A stretch of DNA of 64,000 bases from Aurantimonas aggregata (GTDB taxonomy: Bacteria; Pseudomonadota; Alphaproteobacteria; Rhizobiales; Rhizobiaceae), in assembly GCF_010500835.1 (NCBI RefSeq), contig NZ_JAAAMJ010000009.1, positions 62,001 through 126,000 of the forward strand, read 5' to 3'. Below, piece by piece: positions 1 through 10,140 of the stretch. The first letter of the stretch is position 1. Every line of letters starts with the position of its first letter. Below the pieces are notes generated by a model that had not been told where the DNA came from, made no database searches, and saw nothing but the letters and a program-made list of their open reading frames with translations. The translations under genes and the position numbers were made by a program.

Positions 1-143
1 TTGCCGGGCGGCAGGACGGTGAGATTGTAGCCGAGTTGGCGCGCGCCGATGGCGTCGCTGAACAGCGCGCGGCTCGACGTGTAGCGGCCGTTTTCCTCGA
101 CATCGTCGAAGGTCACCTCATCGAGGTTGGCGATGGGCTTCAT
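1..143 (-). CDS. Cupin-domain protein, N-terminal fragment
   Basis: Only the first 47 codons are inside the window; the gene runs off the left edge. The ATG at 143 follows a purine-rich GGGAGAG stretch that can serve as ribosome-binding site. The visible N-terminus has a short acidic segment, then an ARQLGYNLTVLPPG segment. That resembles the strand leading into the metal-binding motif of small single-domain cupins, but the His-rich motif itself is outside the window. The cupin call therefore rests on this entry segment only. Substrate and role cannot be inferred. It runs in the same direction as rirA and lies about 110 bp downstream of it. Confidence 0.5.
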   Translation of the reverse strand, partial: MKPIANLDEVTFDDVEENGRYTSSRALFSDAIGARQLGYNLTVLPPG

Positions 144-256
144 GGGGGCTCTCCCTCGCTCGACCGGGATCGCCCATGCGGCCCGGCGTGTCAGAAAGCC
201 GTTATGGTGCGCATCAGCGCGTCGTCGATCCGGACGGATCGGCCGAGGCCCTGCCT

Positions 257-721
257 TCAGCTCGCGGCGGCGATCGGCTCGTCGAAATCGGCGAGGCCGA
301 GGCGGCGGCGCATGAAGGAGTTGTCGCCGATGAGATCGCCGATCGTGTACTCGTCGAGCACCGACAGGAAGGCTTCCAGCGCTTTCCGCAAGGCGGAGTT
401 GAGCCGGCAATTGTCGATCAGCGGGCAATCGACGGAGCCGCTTTCGAAGCATTCCGCAAGGATGAAATTGTCTTCCGTCAGCTCGACGACGCGGCGCAGG
501 CTGATCGCCGCAGCCGGCCGGCCCAGGCGGATGCCGCCATTGCGGCCGCGCACGGTCTCGATCATGCCCGCCTCGACCAAAGGCTGCAGGATCTTGAACA
601 TGAACAGTTCCGACGCCTGGTTGGCGGCGGCGATGTCCTTGATCCGGCTGAGGCGACCGCGATTGGTGGCGCAGTACATCAGGATCCGGATGGCGTAGTT
701 GGTCTGGCGTGTCAGCCGCAT
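257..721 (-). CDS. rirA: Rrf2-family iron-responsive regulator RirA
   Basis: A 154-residue Rrf2-family winged-helix regulator. The start MRLTRQTNYAIRILMYCA and the ETVRGRNGG wing are typical of RirA, the rhizobial iron regulator. Cys91, Cys99 and Cys105 are the three conserved residues that bind the Fe-S cluster used to sense iron. In rhizobia the iron-replete, cluster-loaded form represses iron-uptake genes at IRO boxes. Boxes of that type lie before exbB, the siderophore-interacting reductase and the siderophore receptor in this window, so it is probably their local repressor. An in-frame ATG exists further upstream (985), but the 88 residues it would add are low-complexity and absent from the family, so the start at 721 is chosen. 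It is divergent from exbB. Confidence 0.93.
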   Translation of the reverse strand: MRLTRQTNYAIRILMYCATNRGRLSRIKDIAAANQASELFMFKILQPLVEAGMIETVRGRNGGIRLGRPAAAISLRRVVELTEDNFILAECFESGSVDCPLIDNCRLNSALRKALEAFLSVLDEYTIGDLIGDNSFMRRRLGLADFDEPIAAAS

Positions 722-1110
722 GGTGTCAGGTCCTTCTCCGCGCCAGCCAGCGGAATGTGGAGCCTTTTTAGAAGAATTCCAAGTCTTTTTGAAGGACAGG
801 CTGCGGGCGGGCCTCGCGAAGCCCGCCGATACGCCTGCGGGGCCCGCAAGTGCAGGGGCCGCGGCACGGCCGTGAGTCACCCCGGAAACCGGTGCCGCCA
901 TCGTCGTCGGCGCGGCGACCGTCCGTCGGGCGATGCCAACAGCCGGCCAGACGCGATTGTGGAAACCTGCGCCAGCCACCGCCATCCGCGACAGGCTTTA
1001 AGTTGACTGCTATAATCATATTAACATAAGGGTTCCGCCGAAACGGTGCCGGCGTCCACTCTTTCCAGGTCCGCCCGCTCCCTGTGCAACAGACCATCAC
1101 GATCGGCCTC
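722..1110. other. Intergenic region between rirA and exbB
   Basis: About 390 bp between divergent rirA and exbB. I see no convincing gene in it. It contains one clear operator, the TGA-N9-TCA iron box at 1004-1018, placed close to exbB. The segment next to rirA is AT-richer around 765-795, which could hold the rirA promoter, but no clear -35/-10 pair stands out. Confidence 0.5.
1004..1018 (+). promoter_or_regulatory. RirA operator (IRO box) before exbB-exbD-tonB
   Basis: TGACTGCTATAATCA fits the TGA-N9-TCA iron-responsive operator of rhizobia exactly. It lies 92 bp before the exbB ATG. It overlaps TTGACT (1003-1008), which could act as a -35 element with CATAAG (1025-1030) as -10 at a 16-bp spacing. 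Repressor bound here would block polymerase when iron is sufficient. Confidence 0.72.
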
Positions 1111-2250
<1,140 letters not shown>

Positions 2251-2254
2251 TCCC

Positions 2255-2695
2255 ATGGCCTTCAAGCTCGAACAGGAAGACGACGGCGTCGGCGAGGTCT
2301 CGGAGATCAACGTCACGCCGTTCATCGACGTGGTGCTCGTCCTCCTGATCATCTTCATGGTGGCGGCGCCGCTCTCGACGGTCGACGTGCCGGTGGACCT
2401 GCCGACCTCCAATGCCGAGCCGCAGGAGCGACCCGACGAGCCGGTCTACCTGACCGTGCAGGAAGACCTGTCACTCGTTCTCGGCGAGGCGCCGATCACC
2501 TCTGAGGCGCTGGCGGCGGCGCTGGACGAGCGGACCGGCGGCAATCGCGAGGAACGGATCTTCCTGCGTGCCGACGGCGCGGTCTCCTATGCCTCGCTGA
2601 TGGATGTGATGAACAAGCTGCGCAGCGCCGGCTATGTCCGCATCGGCCTGGTTGGCGTCGAAGAGACGGCGGCGGCCCCGCCGCCCGCGCGCTGA
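2255..2695 (+). CDS. exbD: TonB-system protein ExbD
   Basis: Partner of ExbB in the inner-membrane motor (146 residues). It has a short cytoplasmic N-terminus, then one membrane helix beginning [18 protein letters not shown]. Asp25 in this helix matches the proton-carrying aspartate of the family. The remainder is the periplasmic domain. It starts 4 bp after the exbB stop and ends 2 bp before tonB, so the three genes form a tight operon. Confidence 0.95.
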   Translation: MAFKLEQEDDGVGEVSEINVTPFIDVVLVLLIIFMVAAPLSTVDVPVDLPTSNAEPQERPDEPVYLTVQEDLSLVLGEAPITSEALAAALDERTGGNREERIFLRADGAVSYASLMDVMNKLRSAGYVRIGLVGVEETAAAPPPAR

Positions 2696-2697
2696 CC

Positions 2698-3699
2698 ATG
2701 GCCGGGGAACCGCTCACGAGTGCCGAGACCGGCGGCGGTCGCGCCGTGGTCGCGCGCTGGACGCTGGCCGCCACCGTCGTGGTCGCCGTCCATGCCGTCG
2801 GCGCCTGGGCGCTGGTCACCCAGGCCCCGCCGGCCGAGCCGCAAGGCACGCCGCAGGCAGCGGTGCTGATCGAGCTGGCCCCGCCGGCCGCCGCGCCGGA
2901 AGTCGCAGCGCTCGAAGCCGCCGAACCAGCGGCCGAGCCGGTCGACACGCCGTCCGAGGAACCCGCGCCGCCGGAACCGGTCGAGCCCCCGACAGAACCG
3001 ACGCCGGCCGAGGTGCCGCCGGAGCCGGTGACCCCGCCCGAGCCGGTCATCCCGGAACCGGTCGTGCCCGAGCCGGAAGTGCCGGAGCCCGAACCGGAGC
3101 AGCCGGAGGCGGCCATTCCCGAGCCGGAGCCCGAGGTGACCGAGACGCCGGAGCCACCCGAGCCGGAGATTGTCGAGCCCGTACCGGAAGAACCGGAGCC
3201 GGAGCCCGCCACCGTCGCCAACGTGCCGTTGCCGACGGCCCGCCCGACCCCGCCGCGCCCCGTCCGCGAGGCAGCGCGCCAGGAACGGACCCGGGAGACC
3301 CCGCGCCAGAAGAAGGCAGAGCCCGCGCCCCGCAAGCGCGAGGCGGCTGCCCCGCAGCGCCGGTCGCCGGCGCCGTCCACGGCGTCGCAGGGGCAGCGCC
3401 AGCAACAGGCCTCGCAGGGCGCAAACGTGTCACGCGCCGCCCTCGCCTCGTGGCAGAGCCGTGTCCAGGCCAAGCTCAACCGCAACAAGCGGACCCCGCG
3501 TGGCAGCGGCTCCGGCACCGTGCGGGTGGCCTTCGCGATGGACGGCAACGGCCGGGTCGTCTCGGTGCGGATAGCGGGTTCGAGCGGCGTCGCCGCGCTC
3601 GACCAGGCGGCGGTCGCGCTGGTGCAGCGCGCCAGCCCCTTCCCGGCGCCGCCGAGCGGCCGGCAGGTGTCGCTCACCGTGCCGGTGGCGTTCCGCTAG
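2698..3699 (+). CDS. tonB: Energy-transducing protein TonB
   Basis: Links the ExbBD motor to outer-membrane receptors. This 333-residue protein has a single membrane anchor at about 20-40. A very long Pro/Glu-rich periplasm-spanning segment follows (about 45-190, many PEPE/EPV units), then a basic linker. The C-terminal TonB domain (about 255-333) includes VRVAFAMDGNGRVVSVRI and ends in FR. The domain order and proline-rich linker are diagnostic. Last gene of the exbBD-tonB operon; it would serve the two siderophore receptors in this window. Confidence 0.93.
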   Translation: MAGEPLTSAETGGGRAVVARWTLAATVVVAVHAVGAWALVTQAPPAEPQGTPQAAVLIELAPPAAAPEVAALEAAEPAAEPVDTPSEEPAPPEPVEPPTEPTPAEVPPEPVTPPEPVIPEPVVPEPEVPEPEPEQPEAAIPEPEPEVTETPEPPEPEIVEPVPEEPEPEPATVANVPLPTARPTPPRPVREAARQERTRETPRQKKAEPAPRKREAAAPQRRSPAPSTASQGQRQQQASQGANVSRAALASWQSRVQAKLNRNKRTPRGSGSGTVRVAFAMDGNGRVVSVRIAGSSGVAALDQAAVALVQRASPFPAPPSGRQVSLTVPVAFR

Positions 3700-3757
3700 C
3701 GGACGCTACCGGCGCCCCGACCTCGCCTCAAGAAAAGCGCGGCCCGTCCAGCGGCGA

Positions 3758-4879
3758 TCAGCCGGCATCTTCGGATCCGGCAGCATCGTCGTCCCGCCGG
3801 CCGCGGCGCCAGTAGGCGCTGACGAGATGGGCGCTGCGCTTCAGCCGCCAGGTCTTGCGGCAATGCTCGCGGATTGCCTTGAAGGCGGCGAACTCGCCCG
3901 CGACATAGACGAAGCAGCCCGGATCGGCCGGCCAGTGGAGCGCGGTGACGGCGGCCCGCAGAAGGTCCGTCATCCCGGCGGCGCGGCCGCCCCGGTCGAG
4001 CCAGACGATCTCGAAGCCGGCAGGATGGGCGAGCGCCTGGATCTCGCCTTCGTCCTGCACCTCGATCATCGCCGTGCCGCGTGCCTGCGCCGGCAGGCTT
4101 TCGAGCATGCGGGCGATGGCCGGCAGTGCCGTCTCGTCTCCGGCAAGCAGATAGCGCTCGGCCGGCACTAGTTCGCCGCCGCCCGGTCCCATCATGCCGA
4201 CGATGCTGCCGGGCTCGGCCGTCCGCGCCCAATCGGAGCCGGGGCACGAGCCCTCGTGCATGACGACGTCGATGTCGACCGTTGCCGCCGCGACGTCGAT
4301 GCGGCGGATCGTATAGGTGCGGGCGGTGAGCCGGTCCTCGCCCTCCGGCCATGCCGGAATGCCGGAGCGGTCGGCGCATGGCCAGACCGGCAGCCGCCCC
4401 GCAGGCGGGAACAGCAGCCGCACATGCAGGCCGCCCGCCTCGAAGCGCGCGAGATCGGACCCGGTCAGCCGGACACGACGTATGCGCGGCGTCAGATCGA
4501 CCGCCGACACCACGCGCATCTCGCGGAACTGCGGCAGCTCGCCGGTCTCGCAGCCATCGCCCTGCCAGATGATGTCGGCGGAATCGCCGAGAAACGCGCG
4601 GATATTGTAGGCGACAAGATGCTTGAGGCTCGCCAGCGCGCCGAGATCGTCGGCCGTTGCCGTCGCCGTCACCAGGCTCTCGCGATAGGCAAGGCGCGCC
4701 ACGCCGCCGTAATAGGCCATGCGCAGCTCTGCCCCCGGCTCCACCGGACGGGACACCTCGTCCGGCAACTGCGCGGCGACGCTGTCGACGAACTTCGCCG
4801 CTTCGTCCATGGTCATCGAAAGGAATGCGACGAAGCGGGCCTGAGTGGCCTCGCTGTCGGCGCCGGCAAGCGCTACCAT
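3758..4879 (-). CDS. Siderophore-interacting protein (FAD-dependent ferric-siderophore reductase)
   Basis: A 373-residue cytoplasmic ferric-siderophore reductase of the SIP/ViuB type. These enzymes release iron by reducing the imported ferric chelate. The first ~105 residues form a DUF2218-like domain. The FAD-binding barrel follows, with RTYTIRRID matching the RxYTxR flavin motif. The C-terminal NAD(P)H-type domain contains LLAGDETALPAI. A second protein of the same layout lies at 22654-23700. It is convergent with tonB (58 bp apart) and transcribed from its own IRO box about 105 bp upstream, so iron control is likely. The ferric substrate cannot be read from sequence. Confidence 0.9.
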   Translation of the reverse strand: MVALAGADSEATQARFVAFLSMTMDEAAKFVDSVAAQLPDEVSRPVEPGAELRMAYYGGVARLAYRESLVTATATADDLGALASLKHLVAYNIRAFLGDSADIIWQGDGCETGELPQFREMRVVSAVDLTPRIRRVRLTGSDLARFEAGGLHVRLLFPPAGRLPVWPCADRSGIPAWPEGEDRLTARTYTIRRIDVAAATVDIDVVMHEGSCPGSDWARTAEPGSIVGMMGPGGGELVPAERYLLAGDETALPAIARMLESLPAQARGTAMIEVQDEGEIQALAHPAGFEIVWLDRGGRAAGMTDLLRAAVTALHWPADPGCFVYVAGEFAAFKAIREHCRKTWRLKRSAHLVSAYWRRGRRDDDAAGSEDAG

Positions 4880-4984
4880 CGCGTGGCCCGTTCCGGGACC
4901 GCGCCAGTGCGCCGCAAGGCATGGGGAGTATCCATCGCCTGTCCCTTTTCGATGGCCGAATGCTATGGCACCGGTAGCGAAACA

Positions 4985-4999
4985 TGATAAGCGAAGTCA
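4985..4999 (-). promoter_or_regulatory. RirA operator (IRO box) before the siderophore reductase
   Basis: Read on the + strand, TGATAAGCGAAGTCA fits TGA-N9-TCA exactly. It sits about 105 bp upstream of the minus-strand reductase start at 4879. It is also about 160 bp before the plus-strand cytochrome c gene, so it could affect both divergent genes. Confidence 0.68.
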
Positions 5000-5162
5000 A
5001 GTTTGCGAGGCGGGTCGCAGTGCCGTGGCGCTGCCGCGATCCGTTCGGGCGCCGGTTCCGGCGTCATCCGTCCGTGCTGCTTCACATGGTGACTTGCGGC
5101 GCGCCCGATTGCGGCGCTAGCTGATCTTCGTCGCCCTTCGAAAACGACATTGCGAGGTTGTC

Positions 5163-5483
5163 ATGCGTATCGTCCTGCTTGCCCTCGCCTTCACCGCCGG
5201 CACGGCCCACGCGCAGGCGACCATCGAAGCCGATCCGGTGGAGCGCGGCCGGGTCCTCGTCGTCGCGAACTGCTCGGGCTGCCACGAGGTGGGCCTCGAC
5301 GGCGACAGCCCGAACCCGCAGGCACCGCCCTTCCGCACCCTGTCGGAGCGGTTCCCGATCGATGCGCTGGAGGAGACCTTCATCGGCACGATCGACACCG
5401 GCCATCCGGGCATGCCGGTCTTCGAGGCGTCGCAGGACCAGATCGACGACGTCATCGCCTATATCGCCGCCGTCATGGAGTAG
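5163..5483 (+). CDS. Small periplasmic class I cytochrome c
   Basis: A 106-residue exported c-type cytochrome. Residues 1-17 are a signal peptide (MRIVLLALAFTAGTAHA). Cys37, Cys40 and His41 form the CSGCH heme-attachment motif, and Met84 in HPGMPVF is the likely sixth heme ligand. The C-terminal helix IDDVIAYIAAVME is typical of the fold. It would carry electrons in the periplasm; partners are not identifiable. It diverges from the ferric-siderophore reductase and precedes an ABC exporter by 140 bp. No linked oxidase or dehydrogenase is present. Confidence 0.9.
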   Translation: MRIVLLALAFTAGTAHAQATIEADPVERGRVLVVANCSGCHEVGLDGDSPNPQAPPFRTLSERFPIDALEETFIGTIDTGHPGMPVFEASQDQIDDVIAYIAAVME

Positions 5484-5623
5484 GCGCGCCGCCCGGCCCG
5501 GATGCGACGACCGCTTCGAAATGCCGGCGCCAACCACCTTGCCTTCCGCCCCCGGGCATCGACAAGCGCGGCCGCGCCGCTGCCGATCGCCCGGCTTTTT
5601 CCGTCATCTTCGTGAGTATTGCC

Positions 5624-7339
5624 GTGCTGGCCCGCTTCTTTGCCTATTATCGACCGTACAAGGGCCTCTTCGCGCTCGATTTCGGCTGCGCCGTCCTCGC
5701 CGGGCTGCTCGAGCTCGGCTTTCCGATGGCGGTCGCCGTCTTCATCGACCGGCTGCTGCCGAGCGGCAACTGGAACCTGATCCTCCTCGCCTCGGCGGGG
5801 CTCCTGGCCATCTACATCCTCAACACCGGGCTCCTGGCGATCGTCAACTACTGGGGCCACATGCTGGGGATCAACATCGAGACGGACATGCGCCGCAAGG
5901 CGTTCGACCATCTCCAGACGCTGTCCTTCAGCTTCTTCGACAACCGCAAGACCGGCCATATCGTCGGGCGGCTGACCAAGGATCTCGAGGAGATCGGCGA
6001 GGTCGCCCATCACGGCCCGGAAGACCTTTTCATCGCCCTGATGACCTTCGTCGGCGCCTTCCTGCTGATGCTGTCGATCAACGTCCCTCTCGCCCTGATC
6101 ACCGCCGCGATCGTGCCCGTCGGCACCTATCTCACCGCCCGCTACGGCGGGGCGATGACCAAGACCTGGCACGGGATCTATGGCAGCATCGGCGAGTTCA
6201 ACGCTCGGATCGAGGAGAATGTCGGCGGCATCCGCGTGGTCAAGGCTTTCGCCAACGAGGATCACGAGCGGACGCTGTTTTCCCGCAACAACGACCTCTA
6301 CCGCAGCCGCAAGCTCGACGCCTACCGCATCATGTCGGCGACCCTGTCGCTGAACTACCTGTCGCTGCGACTGATGCAGGTGATCGTGATGGTCGCCGGA
6401 ACCTATTACGTCCTGAACGGCAACCTGACCAATGGCGGCTTCGTCGCCTTCCTGCTGCTCGTCGGGGTGTTCTTCCGGCCGGTCGAGAAGATCGCGGCGG
6501 TGATCGAATCCTATCCCAAGGGCATCGCCGGGTTCCGCCGCTATACCGAGCTGCTGGATACCGAGCCGGACATCAGCGATGCCCCCGACGCGGTGGACGT
6601 CGAACTGCTGCAGGGCGACATCCGCTATGATCGGGTGACCTTCGGCTACCAGCCGGGCAAGCCGGTTCTGACCGAGCTGAACCTGTCGATCCGCGCCGGC
6701 GAGACGATCGCGTTCGTCGGCCCCTCGGGGGCCGGCAAGACAACGCTCTGCTCCCTGCTGCCCCGCTTCTACGAGATTCAGGGCGGGTCGATCAGCATCG
6801 ACGGGATCGACATCAGGCAGATGACGCTGCGCTCGCTGCGCCGCCATATCGGCGTGGTGCAGCAGGACGTCTTCCTGTTCGGCGGCAGCATCCGCGACAA
6901 CATCGCCTATGGCCGCCTCGACGCCTCCGACGCCGACATTAGCCAGGCGGTGCGCCGGGCGCATCTGGAAGACACGATCGCGCGCCTGCCGGAAGGGCTC
7001 GACACGATCATCGGCGAACGCGGCGTCAAGCTTTCGGGCGGGCAGAAGCAGCGCCTGTCGATCGCCCGGATGTTCCTGAAGAACCCGCCGATCCTGATCC
7101 TCGATGAGGCGACCTCGGCCCTCGACATGGAGACCGAACAGGCGATCCAGCTTGCGCTCGCCGAACTGTCGGTGGGCCGCACGACGCTCGTCGTCGCGCA
7201 TCGCCTCTCGACCATCCGCCAGGCCGACCGGATCGTCGTGGTCGACCAGTCGGGCGTTGTCGAGGAAGGGCCGCATGCCGACCTGCTGGGGCGCCGGGGC
7301 GCCTATCGACGCCTGCACGACGCGCAGTTCGTCGCCTGA
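5624..7339 (+). CDS. ABC exporter, fused permease and ATPase
   Basis: A half-size type I ABC exporter of about 571 residues that would act as a homodimer in the inner membrane. The N-terminal half carries six membrane helices. The ATPase domain has Walker A GPSGAGKTT, signature LSGGQKQR and Walker B ILILDEATSALD. The start is uncertain: GTG codons at 5612 and 5624 are both in frame. GTG 5624 gives VLARFFAYYRPYK, matching the usual MLxRFFxYYxPYK start of the family. The substrate is unknown. It lies 146 bp upstream of an iron-boxed siderophore receptor, which raises the possibility of a role in siderophore or lipid export. No siderophore synthesis genes are in the window. Confidence 0.85.
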   Translation: MLARFFAYYRPYKGLFALDFGCAVLAGLLELGFPMAVAVFIDRLLPSGNWNLILLASAGLLAIYILNTGLLAIVNYWGHMLGINIETDMRRKAFDHLQTLSFSFFDNRKTGHIVGRLTKDLEEIGEVAHHGPEDLFIALMTFVGAFLLMLSINVPLALITAAIVPVGTYLTARYGGAMTKTWHGIYGSIGEFNARIEENVGGIRVVKAFANEDHERTLFSRNNDLYRSRKLDAYRIMSATLSLNYLSLRLMQVIVMVAGTYYVLNGNLTNGGFVAFLLLVGVFFRPVEKIAAVIESYPKGIAGFRRYTELLDTEPDISDAPDAVDVELLQGDIRYDRVTFGYQPGKPVLTELNLSIRAGETIAFVGPSGAGKTTLCSLLPRFYEIQGGSISIDGIDIRQMTLRSLRRHIGVVQQDVFLFGGSIRDNIAYGRLDASDADISQAVRRAHLEDTIARLPEGLDTIIGERGVKLSGGQKQRLSIARMFLKNPPILILDEATSALDMETEQAIQLALAELSVGRTTLVVAHRLSTIRQADRIVVVDQSGVVEEGPHADLLGRRGAYRRLHDAQFVA

Positions 7340-7418
7340 GACGGCGACCGGGCCAGGATGCGGCCAAATTGTGACACAGCCGCAACACAGGCGCCGAAGG
7401 ACGCACCCGCGTAAAACT

Positions 7419-7433
7419 TGATACTTGGAGTCA
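7419..7433 (+). promoter_or_regulatory. RirA operator (IRO box) before the siderophore receptor
   Basis: TGATACTTGGAGTCA fits TGA-N9-TCA exactly. Its dyad extends outward as AAAACTTGA / TCAAGTTTT (7413-7439), making it the most symmetrical iron box in the window. It ends 52 bp before the receptor ATG at 7486. Confidence 0.78.
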
Positions 7434-7485
7434 AGTTTTGTTCGTGCGAGGGCTCGTTGACAGAGTCTCCAACCGGATCAAGCCC

Positions 7486-9675
7486 ATGTATCTGCGCGCC
7501 CGCCTGCTCGTTTCCGTATCCGCCATCGGTCTTGCGGCCCTGTCGCAGGCATCGGCGCAGACCAACGGCCAGATCGTGCTGGACACGATCGTGGTGGAAA
7601 CCGACGGCGCAACGGACGGCGCCAGCGGCGGAACCGGAACGGGTCCGGTCGACGGCTATGTGGCCCGGGACACAACCACCGGCTCGAAGACCGACACGCC
7701 GCTGATCGAGGTGCCGCAGTCGGTCTCGGTGCTCGGCCGCGAGGAACTCGACGATCGCGGCGTCCAGAAGGTCGACGAGGCGCTGCGCTACACGCCCGGC
7801 GTGTTCACCCAGCCCTACGGATCCGACACCGATACCGACTGGTTTTACATCCGCGGCTTCAACGCCACGCAGACCGGCGTCTATCTCGACTCTCTGAACC
7901 TCTATTCCTACGCATTCGGCGGCTTCATCATCGACCCGTTCCAGCTCGAGCGGATCGAGGTGATGCGCGGCCCGGCCTCGGTGCTCTACGGCGGCTCGAA
8001 TGCCGGCGGATTGGTCAACTCGATCTCCAAGCGCGCCAATGGCGAGCGCATCCGCTATATCGAGGGCGGCATCAACGACGATCCGAACGGCTATGGCGCC
8101 TTCGATATCGGCGACCGGCTGACAGCGGACGGCGTCTGGAGCTATCGCCTCCTCGGCAAGCTGCAGGGCGGCGAGACCGACACCGACTATGCCGACAATT
8201 TCCGCGGCTTCATCGCCCCGAACCTGACCTGGTCGCCGGACGCCGACACGCGGCTCAACCTCTATGCGACCTACCAGTATGACGACCAGCGCCACGTCAA
8301 CGGCTTCCTGCCCTATGTCGGCAGCGTCGTAGACGCACCGTTCGGCAGGATCGACCGCGACCTGTTCTATTCGGAACCCGATCTCGACAAGTTCGAGAAC
8401 AGGCAGGTCACCGTCGGCTACGAGTTCGACACGGAAGTGGCGGACGGCATCACGCTGACGTCCAACACCCGCTACGGCCGCGCCGAGCGCGAGGAATACG
8501 GCCCGTATTTCTACGGCTATTACGACCCGGCCACCGGATTTGGCGGTCTCGAGGACCCAGTCGGGCCCGACTATCTCTTGAACCGGATCAACTTCTCTCA
8601 CGACACCACGGTCGACACCTTCACCACCGATAATCGCGCGACGTTCGAGTTCGCCACCGGCGCGATCGGACACGCGCTGATGACCGGCATCGACTACAAG
8701 TATTTCGGTATCGACCAGGTGCAGGCATCCGGCGGCGCCGATCCGCTGAACCCGACCAACCCGAACTACACCAACGACTTGCCGGCTCTCTACGCGCCCT
8801 ATCTCGACGAGACGATCGACCTCAATCAGGTCGGCGTCTACATCCAGGACCAGGCGAAGTTCGGCGACGGCTTCATCCTGACGCTCAACGGCCGCTACGA
8901 CGAGGTCTGGATCGACCGTGACGACCGCAGCACCTTCGACGCCGACTACGACAGCCGGGAAGGCTCGTTCAGCGGCCGCGCCGGCCTCGGCTACGAGTTC
9001 GCCAACGGGCTCGTGCCCTATGTCAGCGTGTCGCGCTTCTTCAATCCGCAGATCGGCACGGATGCCAACGGCGAGGGCGTCGTGCCGGAGGAAGGCGAGC
9101 AGTACGAGATCGGCGTGAAGTACGAGCCGAGCTTCCTCGACGGCGTCTTCACCGCCTCGCTCTTCGACCTGACCCGCCGCAACACGCTGCAGTCGATCGC
9201 GCCGGCCTACATTCCGCAGACCATCGGCGAGATCAATTCGCGCGGCGTCGAGCTGGAAGCCAAGGTCAATCTGGACGAAAGCTGGCGCATCACCGGCGCC
9301 TTCACCGCCTACGACCTGACGATCGAGAAGGACGCCAACCCCGACATCGTCGGCAACCGTCCCTATCTCGTGCCGGAAGTGCTGGCCTCGGCGTGGCTCG
9401 ACTACACCGTCCAGCACGGCACGCTGAAGGGCCTCGGCCTCGGCGGCGGCATCCGCTACATCGGCGACAGCTACGCCGACAACGAGAACACGCTGAAGGT
9501 GCCGGACGCGACCGTCTTCGACGCGGCACTCCGCTACGACCGCGACGACTGGGGCGTCTCGCTCAACGTCAACAATGTCTTCGACAAGAAATACGTCGCG
9601 GGCTGCCAGACCAGCGCGTCCTGCGGCTACGGCGAAGGCCGCGACGTGCTGCTCAAGGCGCACATGACCTGGTGA
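7486..9675 (+). CDS. TonB-dependent siderophore receptor
   Basis: Outer-membrane ferric-siderophore receptor of 729 residues. The start MYLRARLLVSVSAIGL and cleavage near ASAQ form a signal peptide. The plug domain includes DTPLIEVPQSVSVLGREEL, the typical TonB-box/plug entry, and IEVMRGPASVLYGGSNAGGLVN. A 22-strand-type barrel follows and the protein ends in an aromatic residue (MTW), as outer-membrane proteins do. A TTG at 7438 is in frame but falls beside the iron box, so the ATG at 7486 is chosen. Two cysteines near the C-terminus (GCQTSASCGYGEG) recur in the second receptor at 27580-29793, so the two are related. Exact ligand unknown; a hydroxamate is plausible. Confidence 0.9.
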   Translation: MYLRARLLVSVSAIGLAALSQASAQTNGQIVLDTIVVETDGATDGASGGTGTGPVDGYVARDTTTGSKTDTPLIEVPQSVSVLGREELDDRGVQKVDEALRYTPGVFTQPYGSDTDTDWFYIRGFNATQTGVYLDSLNLYSYAFGGFIIDPFQLERIEVMRGPASVLYGGSNAGGLVNSISKRANGERIRYIEGGINDDPNGYGAFDIGDRLTADGVWSYRLLGKLQGGETDTDYADNFRGFIAPNLTWSPDADTRLNLYATYQYDDQRHVNGFLPYVGSVVDAPFGRIDRDLFYSEPDLDKFENRQVTVGYEFDTEVADGITLTSNTRYGRAEREEYGPYFYGYYDPATGFGGLEDPVGPDYLLNRINFSHDTTVDTFTTDNRATFEFATGAIGHALMTGIDYKYFGIDQVQASGGADPLNPTNPNYTNDLPALYAPYLDETIDLNQVGVYIQDQAKFGDGFILTLNGRYDEVWIDRDDRSTFDADYDSREGSFSGRAGLGYEFANGLVPYVSVSRFFNPQIGTDANGEGVVPEEGEQYEIGVKYEPSFLDGVFTASLFDLTRRNTLQSIAPAYIPQTIGEINSRGVELEAKVNLDESWRITGAFTAYDLTIEKDANPDIVGNRPYLVPEVLASAWLDYTVQHGTLKGLGLGGGIRYIGDSYADNENTLKVPDATVFDAALRYDRDDWGVSLNVNNVFDKKYVAGCQTSASCGYGEGRDVLLKAHMTW

Positions 9676-9683
9676 GGCGGCAG

Positions 9684-9704
9684 GCCGCGAGCCTTGCTCG
9701 CGGC
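9684..9704 (+). terminator. Hairpin after the siderophore receptor
   Basis: GCCGCGAGC and GCTCGCGGC form a perfect 9-bp stem around a CTT loop, 8 bp after the receptor stop. No T-run follows, so whether it terminates transcription or only stabilises the mRNA end is open. Confidence 0.5.
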
Positions 9705-9810
9705 AGGGGATCAGGCAGGGCCGTCAGGGCCTGCCGCTCGACCCGGCGCCGAAGCATCCGGATCGCAGACATTGCCGGGGCGCGGCGAGACGCCGGCCCC
9801 CGACGGACGA

Positions 9811-10140
9811 TCAGTTCATCGCAACCGTGCTGGGCGCGATCCGGATGGTCGTGCCGTCCCGGCTGATATCGACGGCCTGCGGCGCGTTGCCGAGGGATTC
9901 GGGCACCATCAGCGTCAGCGACTGGCCGTCGGAAAGGCGGGTCGAGACGCGCACGGGGGAACCGGCGCTGCCGACCAGGGTCGCGACGACGTCGTAACCT
10001 TCGTCGGCGACGGTGTAATAGGCGACGCCGTTGAGGCCGCCCAGTTCGATGCTGCGTCCCTGCAAGGGCTTGAAATCGTCTGCCGTAGCGGCTGCAGTCG
10101 TGGCGATGATGATCGCCACGGCTCCGAGGAGCCTGTTCAT
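9811..10140 (-). CDS. Small exported protein of unknown function
   Basis: A 109-residue protein not recognised as a named family. The ATG at 10140 has GGAGA 5 nt upstream. It encodes an apparent signal peptide (MNRLLGAVAIIIATTAAATA), so a periplasmic location is likely. The mature part is short, beta-rich in character and lacks cysteines. In-frame ATGs at 10152 and 10179 exist but lack the well-placed ribosome-binding site. It is convergent with the siderophore receptor and followed upstream by a separate lipoprotein gene on the same strand; no functional link is evident. Confidence 0.7.
   Translation of the reverse strand: MNRLLGAVAIIIATTAAATADDFKPLQGRSIELGGLNGVAYYTVADEGYDVVATLVGSAGSPVRVSTRLSDGQSLTLMVPESLGNAPQAVDISRDGTTIRIAPSTVAMN

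Noticed and set aside
1011-1016. TATAAT as the -10 box of exbB paired with TTGACT
   Set aside because: TTGACT at 1003-1008 is only 2 bp away, far too close for a -35/-10 pair. TATAAT is better explained as part of the iron operator.
2496-3677. Gly/Ser-rich open frame on the - strand resembling a repeat protein
   Set aside because: It is the complement of the Pro/Glu-rich linker of tonB; the apparent repeats mirror the TonB repeats.
5459-7318. Open frame of about 620 codons on the - strand
   Set aside because: It is antisense to the ABC exporter, whose Walker and signature motifs are intact. No domain is visible in the opposite frame.
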